Shown here: one piece after another, positions 25,266 through 33,743 of the stretch
How the letters are laid out: each line of letters begins with the position of its first letter
How positions within the stretch are numbered: the stretch's first letter is position 1
Source of the DNA: Streptomyces kurssanovii
GTDB taxonomy: Bacteria; Actinomycetota; Actinomycetes; Streptomycetales; Streptomycetaceae
Direction: 5' to 3'
Assembly: GCF_014649695.1 (NCBI RefSeq)
Contig: NZ_BMTN01000022.1
Location: forward strand, 80,734-144,733
Length of the DNA: 64,000 nt
Position numbers and translations under genes: made by a program
Notes under the pieces: model-generated
Told to the model about the DNA's origin: nothing
The model's input: the letters and a program-made list of their open reading frames with translations, nothing else
The model's database searches: none

Positions 25266-25683
25266 TTAAAATTCTGGGCCCCACCTGCACGACGCCGACA
25301 ACCACCGACCGGCGTCTTGCCGCAAGCCGTACAGCGTCCTGGGCGAGGACCCGGGTCCTGCCGACCTCAACGACCGGCCGCCTGTAGCTCACGGCGATCC
25401 CGGAGCGCGTAGTGAACTCCACCAGTTCGTACCGCAGCACTTCCACGAGGTCGGTTACGAGGGAGAACACACCCAGCCCGGGAAGGTCCGCTAACCGAAG
25501 ACCAATTCGAACCTCTGCCGTCGGACCCCGACCTGCCTGGGCTGCCGCCTTGCGGTGAGCCAAGCTCGCCGGACAGCCACACAGCGATCCACGTGCAGCC
25601 GGCTCCAAGACGGGCCCAATATCCAAGGTGTCCTCCCTCAGAGAGAAGGCCCCAAGGCCGGAAAGTTGGCGAAATCGCAGGTC
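25266..25683. other. Region upstream of rsgA with no recognisable gene
   Basis: The first part contains the rsgA leader promoter: an AT-rich GAATTTTAATTGG patch and a CTATGGTTCTGCT element, both with counterparts in the second copy (ATTAATCG, CTATCGTTCTGCT). Beyond that, frames on both strands read as partial, unrecognised protein-like segments (for example LRLADLPGLGVFSLVTDLVE on the minus strand) without a start. It is probably a degraded gene remnant at the edge of the accessory region. Confidence 0.4.
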
Positions 25684-26645
25684 ATGCAGGGTGCTGCTGG
25701 TGTCGGGGCGTCCGTCGTCGAGGCACTCGTTGTAGCGGGAGGCATCGCCGAGGACGGCCAGGCGCCCTTCGGCAACGGCGGCGACGAGTGCCTTTCCGAC
25801 ACCGTGGTCCGCGCCGTGCACCGCACCCTGCACTGGGCCAAGGTCGTCGAGGTCAAGGACGAGGAGGTGGTGATCCCGGGCGCGCTCTTCGCTGAGGCGT
25901 ACGCCGCCCGCGGCTACTTCTACTGGCTGGTCAAGGGCTGCGGTGAACTCTTCAGCATCGCCCCGGACGTGGCCCTCGCGGAGCGCAGAACCGACGACTT
26001 CTATCATCGCGACATGCGGTCCGTGGCCGTCGGCTCGCGATTGATCGGGGATGAGGAGGTCGAGCCGCTGTTCGATCGCATCCTGGCCGACCCGCCTGTC
26101 GGTAAGATTGCCGACCTCGGCTGCGGCTCCGGGCAGCGGCTCATCAGGATCCTCGGCAACCACCCTGGCGCGCGCGGAGTCGGCGTCGATATCTCTCCCA
26201 CAGCATTGCAGCTGGCCGTCGAGTCCGTCGAGTCGCCGGCCTGGCCGACCGCATCACCCTGCTCCAGGACGACGTCCTCGACCTCGAACCGCACCCCGAG
26301 TTCGCCAACGTGGACACGGTCACCTGCGTTTTCATGGGGCACGACATCTGGCCGTACGACAGCTGCGTACGGACGCTGCGCAGGCTGCGCACCGCTTTTC
26401 CGGCGGCCCGCCGCCTGTTCATCTGCGACGTCGTACGAACCAGCGAACTGCCCAGCCCATACACCACCAACTTCACCCTCGGCTTCAAGGCCGTACATGC
26501 GCTGATGGGCGACTACCTCCCCACCCTCGACCAGTGGCATGAGGCATTTCGGGAATCCGGTTGGGACTGCCTGAACGTCCAGCCGACCACTGTTCCGCCC
26601 AACGGCTACCTGCTCGAGCTGTCTCCCCGTCGCAGACTGACCCGC
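25684..26645 (+). pseudogene. Class I SAM-dependent methyltransferase, frameshifted
   Basis: Coherent protein is seen in one frame up to about 26230 (ARGYFYWLVKGCGELFSIAP; DDFYHRDMRSVAVGSRLIGD) including the SAM motif ADLGCGSGQRLIRILG. It then continues in a second frame (GLADRITLLQDDVLDLEPHP, TCVFMGHDIWPYDSC, LPTLDQWHEAFRESGW, PPNGYLLELS). The frame changes near GTCCGTCGAGTCGCC, so one base has been gained or lost. The N-terminal helix region is also poorly preserved. The layout resembles small-molecule methyltransferases with an N-terminal winged helix. A sequencing error at one base cannot be excluded, but neighbouring decay favours a true pseudogene. Confidence 0.7.
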
Positions 26646-26684
26646 AGCGGCGGCGGGGGCAGGGACATCGGTGTGCTCCAGATG

Positions 26685-27115
26685 ACAGCGGAACACACCG
26701 GTCTCCCGTCGCACGAAACCGGCCTTTTCATACAGACGGTGCGCGGACACGCGGCTCGGCCGGGACGTCAGATCGACCTGGCGGGCTCCGTGGGACCTCG
26801 CCAGCTCCAGGCCTCCGTACGAGCGCCCAGCCAACGCCCGCGCCGCGCGCCGCCTCGTCGACCACGACGTCCTCGAAAAGGGCGGTGATCCCGGTCAGCA
26901 GGGCGAGAACGACTAGGGAACAGCCCGACTACGCGCTGGCCGGCACGCGCCGCGAGCACGAGGTTCGCCGGGTAGGTGACGACGCTCCGGACGAACTCCG
27001 CTGTCAATTCGGGTGGTTGTTCGTCTAGTTGAGGCAGCAACCGGTGGAACGCTTCGACCACAGCCTCGTCGGCATCCGAAAGGATGTCGATGACGGTCTG
27101 GGCGTAGAGGCGCAT
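26685..27115 (-). pseudogene. GNAT acetyltransferase, broken by at least two frameshifts
   Basis: Three frames together spell one GNAT protein. The first is MRLYAQTVIDILSDADEAVV to TYPANLVLAARAGQRVVG. The second is LVVLALLTGITALFEDVVVD with EAARGAGVGWALV, the acetyl-CoA loop. The third is GLELARSHGARQVDLTSRPS with AHRLYEKAGFVRRETGVF. Each part is family-like, so the gene was intact once. It is convergent with the broken methyltransferase. Two independent shifts make assembly error unlikely but not impossible. Confidence 0.75.
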
Positions 27116-27594
27116 CGGCGTGCTGCTGTTCCGGCGGCGTCGACGGACGGGACCGGTCCGGTCCCCGGCGGCGAGGCACGACGGCCATGACAGCCAGTCA
27201 TGGCCCGTACGCCCGACCGTACGTGCTCACCTGCCCTCCCACCCGTCTCCGCATACCCGTGTCGGCCCGGGCGCCGCCCGCGTGCGCCCCATCAGCGACA
27301 ACTACAGCCCCTGACGGCGTCCCGCCCCGCTGGGGGAGGACCGTCTCGGTCGCACGCCGGACGCCACCGCCGTCCCCGTGATCCGCTGCGGCCATCCCCC
27401 TGCGCCCCCGTTCCTGGCGGCCAAGTCCGTCGCCCGGCTCCCGCGGATCCTAGTCGCACCCGACGACGGCCTGCGAGGCGGAAACGGGCATGGGCCGAGC
27501 GGGCGGATCGTGGGTGCGTACGGCGTCCACGACGGCCCGGCGCCCCCTCGGCGGTGGCGGACCCGTGCCGGACACCGATCCGCCGGCCGCACGT
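27116..27594. other. Intergenic, about 480 bp, no gene recognised
   Basis: Between the GNAT remnant and the MFS stop. Frames on both strands are Arg/Pro-rich with no family-like stretch or start signal. There is a small dyad near CCGTACGCCCGACCGTACG (about 27206-27224). It should contain the MFS terminator; nothing stronger is visible. Confidence 0.4.
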
Positions 27595-28818
27595 TCACGA
27601 GTCGCTGCGGCCCGCCGGTACGGTGGCAGGCGCCCCGGCCGGGTCCGGCTCCGCACCGAACCCGGCGGCGGGGAGCCCCCGCGGCATCCGGCTCGCCGCG
27701 ACGGCGATGAACAGCGCGACCCCGATGGCCGTGGCGATCCCCGTACGCAGCGAGCTCGCCTCCGCGACGAAGCCGATCAGCACCGGACCGACGAGCAGGC
27801 CCGCGTACCCGATCGCCGACACCTGGGCGATGGCGGCGTCGGAGCGGCCCGGGACGACCGCCCCGGCCAGCGACATGCACAGCGGCACCACGATGCAGAC
27901 GGCCAGTCCCGTCAGCCCGAACCCGGCGATCGCCCAGGCCGCGGAAGGCGCCACGACCACCAGCAGCACGCCGAGAGCCGTCGCGGTGCCGGCCGCCGCC
28001 AGGAGCAGGCGGCTGCCGAAGCGCAGGCGCAGCCGGTCGCCGAAGAGCCGCCCGGTGAAGGTGGCCACCTCGTACAGGGGGTAGGCGAGGGCGGCGACCG
28101 CCTCCGTCGTGCGTAGCTCGCGGGTCAGGAGCAGTCCGCTCCAGTCCGCCACCAGCCCTTCGAGGAGGAGAGCCATGAAGGCGACGGCGCCGATCAGGTA
28201 GACGATGCCGGGCAGGTTGCTGCGCTGTTCGGTCTCCTCCTCCTCGGCCGGCTCGTCGAGGTATGTCCAGCCCAACGCGAAGGCCGGCGGCAGCGCGACG
28301 GCCGCGACGCCCAGCACCGAAGCCGTGTACGGGACGTCCAGCGCGGCCAGCAGCACGGCCAGCAGGCCGCCGGCCACCGCGCCGGCGCTCCACCCGGCGT
28401 GGAACCCGTTCATCATCGGCCGTCCGGCCCGCCGTTCGACCAGGCTGCCCTGCGCGTTCATCATCGCCTCGGCCACACCGGACGTCACGCCGAAGCCCGC
28501 GGCGGCGGCGAGCAGCAGCGGGAACGAGGGGCTGAGTGCGATCAGGCCCACGGACACGGTCACCAGCGGGGTGCCGATCCGCAGCAGCAGCCGGTTCCCC
28601 ACCGCCGCGACGATCCAGCGCATGCACTGCATGGTGAGCGTCGCCGCGACGCCCCAGGACAGGATCACCAGCCCCACATCGCCCGTGTCCAGGCCCAGCT
28701 TGGCGGCCAGTCCCGGGAGTCTGGCGGCCAAGATTCCGTTCACCACACCGACGAGGGCGAAGGTGCCGAGGACACCTCTGTGGGCGCGCCGCAGGGCGCG
28801 TGCCGGGGGAGTCTGCAT
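27595..28818 (-). CDS. MFS transporter, divergent from the biosynthetic operon
   Basis: A 407-residue major-facilitator protein with about 12 hydrophobic segments. I chose the ATG at 28818 because GGAAGACGGAG precedes it. Features: an N-terminal RRAHRGVLGTFALVGVVNGI helix, the loop GRPMMNGFHAGWSAGAVAGG and LYEVATFTGRLFGDRLRLRF between helices 8 and 9. The pattern is close to the YbjJ/FucP-like branch. Its start is 295 bp from the threonine-aldolase-like gene on the other strand, so export of the operon's product is a reasonable guess, not shown. Confidence 0.85.
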   Translation of the reverse strand: MQTPPARALRRAHRGVLGTFALVGVVNGILAARLPGLAAKLGLDTGDVGLVILSWGVAATLTMQCMRWIVAAVGNRLLLRIGTPLVTVSVGLIALSPSFPLLLAAAAGFGVTSGVAEAMMNAQGSLVERRAGRPMMNGFHAGWSAGAVAGGLLAVLLAALDVPYTASVLGVAAVALPPAFALGWTYLDEPAEEEETEQRSNLPGIVYLIGAVAFMALLLEGLVADWSGLLLTRELRTTEAVAALAYPLYEVATFTGRLFGDRLRLRFGSRLLLAAAGTATALGVLLVVVAPSAAWAIAGFGLTGLAVCIVVPLCMSLAGAVVPGRSDAAIAQVSAIGYAGLLVGPVLIGFVAEASSLRTGIATAIGVALFIAVAASRMPRGLPAAGFGAEPDPAGAPATVPAGRSDS

Positions 28819-29112
28819 GCTCCGTCTTCCTGTGTGCTCGTACGGGCAACTGCCAAGCACGTCAAGGCTGCACGGCAGGATTTCTTCTTGATCAGAAGTG
28901 TGCCGGAAAGCTTGCGCTGATTACTAGATCATCTCGTAGGATCTTCGCACCGGACATCGAGGGGAGTGGGAAAGGTACGGCTGCCACCAGCAGCCCATGA
29001 CACCTTGCACCCCCATTCATCCCGATCCCCCCACACGTCCCGGCATCCCCGCATGCCCACGTTTCCCCGTGCCAGCCGACACCGCGGCGCCCGTACGAGG
29101 CGCGTCGCGTGA
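28819..29112. promoter_or_regulatory. Divergent promoter region of the MFS gene and the six-gene operon
   Basis: An AT-richer island (about 28878-28950) contains an imperfect dyad, CTTCTTGATCAGAAG (28884-28898), and a possible promoter TTGCGC with TAGGAT 19 bases later. These are candidates for an operator and the operon promoter; the regulator is not encoded in the operon. Confidence 0.45.
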
Positions 29113-30210
29113 GTGAAGGACGAAGGATTGATCTCCCGACTGCACGACCCCGCCTCGCGGGGCTTCGCCAGCGACAACAACGCAGGAATCCACCCGAACG
29201 TCCTGGCGGCCCTCAACACCGCCAACGAGGGCCATCAGACGGCGTACGGCGACGACGTCTACACCGAACGGCTCCAGCACGTCTTCCGCGACCACTTCGG
29301 CCCGGGCGCGAGCGTGTACCCCGTACTCACCGGCACCGGCGCGAACGTGGTGGGCCTCCAGGCCATGAGTGAGCCCTGGGGCGCCGTGATCTGTGCCGAA
29401 AGCGCCCACGTGAACACCGACGAGTGCGGCGCCCCGGAGCGGATCGCCCACGTCAAACTGCTTACCGTGCCGACTCCTGACGGCAAGCTCACGCCTGCCC
29501 TCATCGAGCAGCAGGCAGGCGGGCGCGGCGACGTGCACCGCGCCCAACCGACCGTCGTCACGATCACCCAACCCACCGAACTCGGCACCCTGTACACGCC
29601 GCAGGAGATCGCCGACATCTGCTCCTACGCCCACGAGCGCGACATGACCGTGTACCTCGACGGTGCCCGGCTGGCCAACGCCGCGGCCGCCCTCGACGTC
29701 CCCCTGCGCGCCCTCACCACCGACGCGGGCGTGGACGTACTCTCCTTCGGCGGCACCAAGAACGGCCTGCTGCTGGGCGAAGCCCTCGTCGTACTCAACC
29801 CGGACGCCGTCCGCGGCACCGAGTTCCTGCGCAAGGCCGCGGCCCAGCTGGCCTCCAAGATGCGCTTCGTATCAGCCCAGTTCATCGCCCTGATCGAGTC
29901 CGGGGCGTGGCTGGCCAACGCCCGCCACGCCAACGCCATGGCGCGCCGCCTGGCCGAGGCCGTCGGGGCGCTGGCCGGCGTACGCATCAGCCGGCCCGTG
30001 GAGTCCAACGCGGTCTTCGCCGTCCTGCCCGCGGACGCCACCGCCCGCCTGCAAAAGCGGCACCCCTTCTACGTACGCGACGAAGGGACGGGCGAGGTCC
30101 GCTGGATGTGCTCCTTCGACACCACCCCGGAGGACGTCGACGCCTTCGCCGCAGCCGTGGCCGAGGAACTCGAGGCGGCCCGGACGGACACGGGAGCGGA
30201 GCAGACGTGA
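29113..30210 (+). CDS. Threonine-aldolase-like PLP enzyme
   Basis: A 365-residue fold-type I PLP enzyme of the beta-eliminating lyase/low-specificity L-threonine aldolase family, cleaving or forming beta-hydroxy amino acids with glycine. Landmarks: SRGFASDNNAGIHPNVLAAL at the N-terminus, the cofactor-stacking His in CAESAHVNTDECGA, the Asp of LDGARLANAA, and the PLP lysine in VLSFGGTKNGLLLGEA. It is the first gene of a coupled operon; its stop overlaps the next start (GTGA). The GTG at 29113 has no good ribosome-binding site; a TTG at 29128 with AAGGA upstream is an alternative. In context it may supply glycine or a beta-hydroxy amino acid. Confidence 0.85.
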   Translation: MKDEGLISRLHDPASRGFASDNNAGIHPNVLAALNTANEGHQTAYGDDVYTERLQHVFRDHFGPGASVYPVLTGTGANVVGLQAMSEPWGAVICAESAHVNTDECGAPERIAHVKLLTVPTPDGKLTPALIEQQAGGRGDVHRAQPTVVTITQPTELGTLYTPQEIADICSYAHERDMTVYLDGARLANAAAALDVPLRALTTDAGVDVLSFGGTKNGLLLGEALVVLNPDAVRGTEFLRKAAAQLASKMRFVSAQFIALIESGAWLANARHANAMARRLAEAVGALAGVRISRPVESNAVFAVLPADATARLQKRHPFYVRDEGTGEVRWMCSFDTTPEDVDAFAAAVAEELEAARTDTGAEQT

Positions 30211-31670
30211 ACACCCCCGCCGACACACACACCAACGCCGACCCCGACCACAGCGGACAGCCCCTCCCCGCGCGGGTCCGCCGCGCGCCCTTCACCGGCG
30301 AGCGCGCCGTCGAAGCCGGGCTGAACTGGAGCCAGCAGGAGATCTGGGCGCTGATCGAGAAGTCGGCGCCGGACCACCACGTCTACAACGTGGTCGACGC
30401 CTTCCGCGTACCGCCCGGCGTCCGCCCCACCGAGGACGAGTGCCTCGACGCGCTCTCGTTCCTCCTCTCGCGCCACGAGGCGCTGCGCTCGGTCTTCCCG
30501 CGCACGCCGGAAGGCCGGGTCGTCCAACGTGTCCTCACCGAGGGCGAGTTGCCCGTCGAGTTCGTGGACACCCCCACGACCTCGGGCGACGAGATCGGCG
30601 TACTCGAACGGTTCTTCGCCACCCTGAGGTTCTCCTTCGCCGACGAACTGCCGATGCGCCTGGTGCTCCTGGTCACCGAGGGCCGCGTGTGGGGCGGCGT
30701 GTACGTCTTCTCGCACATGGCGGTCGACTGGTACGCCCTTCAGTACCTGGCCGAGGAGGTCACCGCGTACTTCCGCAACGGGCGTACGCTCCCTCCGCTG
30801 CCGCCCGGCACGACGACCTCGGCCGGCCTGGCCGAGTGGCAGGAGTCGCCCGACGGCATCCGCAGGCGCGACCGCACCCTGGCCCATGTGGCCGCGCTCT
30901 ACCGCGACCGGCCGCCCCTCGCGCTGCCGCCGGCGGTCGCGGACTTCCCCGAGGCATCGGCGTACCGGCAGGCGGCCCTGCGTTCGCGCGCCGCCCAGTA
31001 CGCCGCCGCCCGCATCGCGGAGGACACCGGCCTCAGCATCGCGGCGGTCATCGTCGGCGCGACGGCCCTGCTGCTGCGCGAACTGACCGGCAGCGACCGC
31101 ATCGACCTACACCTCACCAGCTCGCAGCGCTTCGGCCGGGACAGCCGCACCACGATCGCCACGATGATGCAGGAGAGCTACTTCTCGGTGGACCTCACGG
31201 GCGCCGACCTGACCCAGGCGGTCAAACGGTCCTGGCCGGCGGCCATCACCGCCTTCCAGAAGTCCGGATGCGACGCCGTCAGCATGAACCGGCTCCTCGC
31301 CGAGCTGGGCGACGGCCCGGACGCACCGCTGCACTTCGCGTACTGCATCAACGACCGGCGCACGCTGCCGGCGGACGCGGCCGTACGACGCGACGTCCGG
31401 GCCGTCGACCTGCTGCCCGGCACCGTCTTCACCTGGCTCCCGGTCACCGAGCAGGAGCCCTTCTACCTCATCGTCGACGACGGAGAAGAGGCAGGAGAGG
31501 AAACCGGAGTTGCCGCAGCGCATGCCGGAGCGAATGCCCGCGAGGGCGGAGGCCCGTACCTCGAGTTCTCCCTGACCTGCGACATCCGGCACGTCACCGA
31601 AACCCGCATGGAGTCATTCTTGCGCGAACTGGAGCGTTCGCTCGTCGCGCTCGCCGACTCCGTCGCATGA
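30207..31670 (+). CDS. Free-standing NRPS-type condensation protein
   Basis: A 487-residue CoA-dependent acyltransferase-fold protein, the size of one condensation domain. The GTG at 30207 overlaps the aldolase stop. The N-terminal core NWSQQEIWALIEKSAPDHHV matches the C1 motif. The active-site HHxxxDG motif reads SHMAVDWYAL: the second His and the Asp are kept, while the first His is Ser and the Gly is Trp. It carries no adenylation or carrier domain. With a separate carrier protein two genes later it may join the carrier-bound amino acyl group to an amine or alcohol, or release it. Confidence 0.8.
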   Translation: MNTPADTHTNADPDHSGQPLPARVRRAPFTGERAVEAGLNWSQQEIWALIEKSAPDHHVYNVVDAFRVPPGVRPTEDECLDALSFLLSRHEALRSVFPRTPEGRVVQRVLTEGELPVEFVDTPTTSGDEIGVLERFFATLRFSFADELPMRLVLLVTEGRVWGGVYVFSHMAVDWYALQYLAEEVTAYFRNGRTLPPLPPGTTTSAGLAEWQESPDGIRRRDRTLAHVAALYRDRPPLALPPAVADFPEASAYRQAALRSRAAQYAAARIAEDTGLSIAAVIVGATALLLRELTGSDRIDLHLTSSQRFGRDSRTTIATMMQESYFSVDLTGADLTQAVKRSWPAAITAFQKSGCDAVSMNRLLAELGDGPDAPLHFAYCINDRRTLPADAAVRRDVRAVDLLPGTVFTWLPVTEQEPFYLIVDDGEEAGEETGVAAAHAGANAREGGGPYLEFSLTCDIRHVTETRMESFLRELERSLVALADSVA

Positions 31671-31728
31671 CCGAGCCCGCCACCCGGGCGGCCGACCGCA
31701 CCAGCACCAACCGAAAGAACGCATCACC

Positions 31729-32604
31729 ATGGACGATTCCGGCTTCAGCACCATGCTCGCGCGCCTCTCCGAGAAGTCGCGCGACGAGTACTACAACCCG
31801 TACACCAAGTTCACGTGGCCCGACACCGTGCCCGAGGACCAGTGGTGGATGAACCCCGACTACCTCACCGTCTCCGGCACCGTCCTGATCGACGACGAGA
31901 AGACGCTCAAGGCGCTCGCCCGCTACGAGACGGTCAACTTCTTCAGCCTGCACGTCCACGGCATCCGCGAGCTGATGATCGAGGTCGCGAAGCGCATCCA
32001 CACGCCCGACTTCGCCGAGTACAACGAGTACCTGCACCACTTCATCGGCGAAGAGAACGCCCACATGTGGTTCTTCGCCGAGTTCTGCCACCGGTACACC
32101 GGCGGCATCTACCCGGAGGCCGCCTCCCCACTCCGCCGCGAGGGCTTCGGGAACCTGTGGGACGACGTCATCGTCTTCTCCCGCATCCTGATCTTCGAAG
32201 AGATCTTCGACTACTACAACAGCCGCATGGGCAAGGACCAGCTGATCCCGGACATCCTCCGCGAGATCCACGCGGCCCACCACCACGACGAGAGCCGCCA
32301 CGTCGCCTTCGGCAAGCAGCTCGTCAAGCGCCTCTACGACCGCGCCCTGGCCGCCGACCCGGACCGCCGCGAGGAGATCGAGAAGTACGTCAAGGACTAC
32401 ATGACGTACTCCGTGCGCAGCCTCTACAACCCGCAGATCTTCCGCGACTGCGGCGTCGGGAACCCCCTCGCCGTCCGGCGCGAGGCGCTCTCGCACCCCG
32501 TGCGCGAGGCGTTCCACGTCAAGCTCATGACCCGGGTCGACAGGTTCTTCGTCGCCGCCGGAATCTTCAGCACCTCTTGGGGGACCGAGCATGTCAGCGC
32601 GTGA
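31729..32604 (+). CDS. AurF-like diiron oxygenase (probable N-oxygenase)
   Basis: A 291-residue ferritin-like helical protein. Diiron ligands are visible as the repeated E-x2-H pattern, EENAHMWFFAEFCHRYTGG (about residues 104-122) and HHHDESRHVAFGK (about 185-197), plus FEEIFDYY between them. This is the signature of the AurF/CmlI family, which oxidises aryl or alkyl amines to hydroxylamine, nitroso or nitro groups. CmlI acts on carrier-bound substrate, and here the next gene encodes a carrier protein whose start overlaps this stop. The most likely substrate is therefore an amino acid on that carrier. Confidence 0.82.
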   Translation: MDDSGFSTMLARLSEKSRDEYYNPYTKFTWPDTVPEDQWWMNPDYLTVSGTVLIDDEKTLKALARYETVNFFSLHVHGIRELMIEVAKRIHTPDFAEYNEYLHHFIGEENAHMWFFAEFCHRYTGGIYPEAASPLRREGFGNLWDDVIVFSRILIFEEIFDYYNSRMGKDQLIPDILREIHAAHHHDESRHVAFGKQLVKRLYDRALAADPDRREEIEKYVKDYMTYSVRSLYNPQIFRDCGVGNPLAVRREALSHPVREAFHVKLMTRVDRFFVAAGIFSTSWGTEHVSA

Positions 32605-32881
32605 GAACAGCAGCACCACCTCGACCATGGCACACCCGTCGATGGACACCGTCCTCGGCTTCCTCCGGGAGCTCAACGCCTCCGTGGACACCATCGCCTG
32701 GGACCGCGACCTCATCGAGGCCCGGGTCCTCGACTCGCTGGCCTTCGTCGAGTTCCTCCTGCTCATCGAGGAACTGACCGGCGAGCCCGTCGACCTGGCC
32801 ACGACGGACGTCAACAACTTCCGCACGCTGGAGCGCATCAACGCCTTCCTCACGGAAGGTGCCGGCCATGCGCACGCCTGA
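32591..32881 (+). CDS. Acyl/peptidyl carrier protein
   Basis: A 96-residue free-standing carrier. The phosphopantetheine serine is in RVLDSLAFVEFLLLIEEL (Ser about residue 50). The following VDLATTDVNNFRTLERINAF is the usual helix III region. The ATG at 32591 lies inside the end of the oxygenase gene and its own end overlaps the ligase start, so stoichiometric translation is likely. It should be loaded with an amino acid by the adjacent SerRS-like ligase rather than by an adenylation domain, none being present. Confidence 0.88.
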   Translation: MSARENSSTTSTMAHPSMDTVLGFLRELNASVDTIAWDRDLIEARVLDSLAFVEFLLLIEELTGEPVDLATTDVNNFRTLERINAFLTEGAGHAHA

Positions 32882-33743
32882 TCCGGGCCTGCGCGCCCCC
32901 GTCGACGTCACCGACGGCCTGGTCACACTCGGCCCCGAGGCGGTCCGCCTCCGGGCCGCCCTCGACCGGGTGTTCACCGGCTGGGCCGCCGCGGCCGGCG
33001 CCGCCGAGGTCCTCTACCCGCCGCTGATCCCGGTCGCCGACCTGGCGCGCTTCGACTACTTCACCAACTTCCCGCACCTCGTCCTGGCCGCCACGGCGGT
33101 CAACACGGACGCCATCGCCGACCTGCCCACGCACCCCGCGGAGCCAGCCACGACCCTCGGCGGCCACCAGCTCGCCCAGGCCGGCCTGGTCCTGCCCTCG
33201 GCCGCCTGCTACAACGCCTACCTGTCCCTGGCGGGCAGCCGGCTCGACGAACCGGTCCGGTTCACCACCATCGCGCAGTGCTTCCGGCGCGAGACGCACT
33301 ACGAGGGCCTGCGCCGCCTGCACGGCTTCACGATGCGCGAGATCATCGCCGTCGGCGACGCCGAAACGGTCAAGGGCCACCTCACCACCCACAAGGACCT
33401 CGTCCTCGGCTTCGCGGCCCACCTCGGCCTCGACCTCACGACGGAGGTCGCCACCGACCCGTTCTTCGACGCCAACGGCTCCCGGGCCGTGATGCAGCGG
33501 CTCTTCCCCACCAAGGAGGAGTTCGTCGCCGACGGCGGCCTCGCGATCGCCTCCGTCAACTACCACCGCAACTTCTTCGGCGAGCGGGCCGGGATCACGT
33601 ACGCGGGCGAAGAGGCCCACACCTCGTGCGTGGCCTTCGGCATGGAGCGGTGGCTGCACGTCCTCGCCGGGCGCTTCCACGGCGACTGGCAGGCCGCGGA
33701 AGAGGCAGTGGCATCCTTCCCCCTCCCCGGGGGGACGGCATGA
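32868..33743 (+). CDS. Amino acid:[carrier protein] ligase, class II aaRS-like
   Basis: A 291-residue protein; the ATG at 32868 follows GGAAGG. It is about the size of an isolated catalytic core of atypical (methanogen-type) seryl-tRNA synthetase with no tRNA-binding arm. Class II motif 2 is RFTTIAQCFRRETHYEGLRR, with HGFTMREI after it; motif 3 region is CVAFGMERWLHVLAG; ACYNAYLSLAG supplies one of the expected zinc cysteines. Known homologues activate Gly, Ala or Ser and transfer them to the phosphopantetheine of a neighbouring carrier protein, exactly the arrangement here. The amino acid cannot be read from sequence by eye. Confidence 0.85.
   Translation: MRTPDPGLRAPVDVTDGLVTLGPEAVRLRAALDRVFTGWAAAAGAAEVLYPPLIPVADLARFDYFTNFPHLVLAATAVNTDAIADLPTHPAEPATTLGGHQLAQAGLVLPSAACYNAYLSLAGSRLDEPVRFTTIAQCFRRETHYEGLRRLHGFTMREIIAVGDAETVKGHLTTHKDLVLGFAAHLGLDLTTEVATDPFFDANGSRAVMQRLFPTKEEFVADGGLAIASVNYHRNFFGERAGITYAGEEAHTSCVAFGMERWLHVLAGRFHGDWQAAEEAVASFPLPGGTA

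Noticed and set aside
25240-25290. WhiB7-type promoter before the rsgA leader peptide
   Set aside because: An AT-rich patch and a TATGGT-like -10 are present and similar in both copies, but spacing from the AT-rich patch to a -35 is longer than the usual WhiB7 arrangement, so I do not assign it.
31667-31852. Start of the diiron oxygenase at an ATGA overlapping the condensation gene stop
   Set aside because: That frame is Arg/Thr/Pro-rich nonsense; the family N-terminus begins at 31729.
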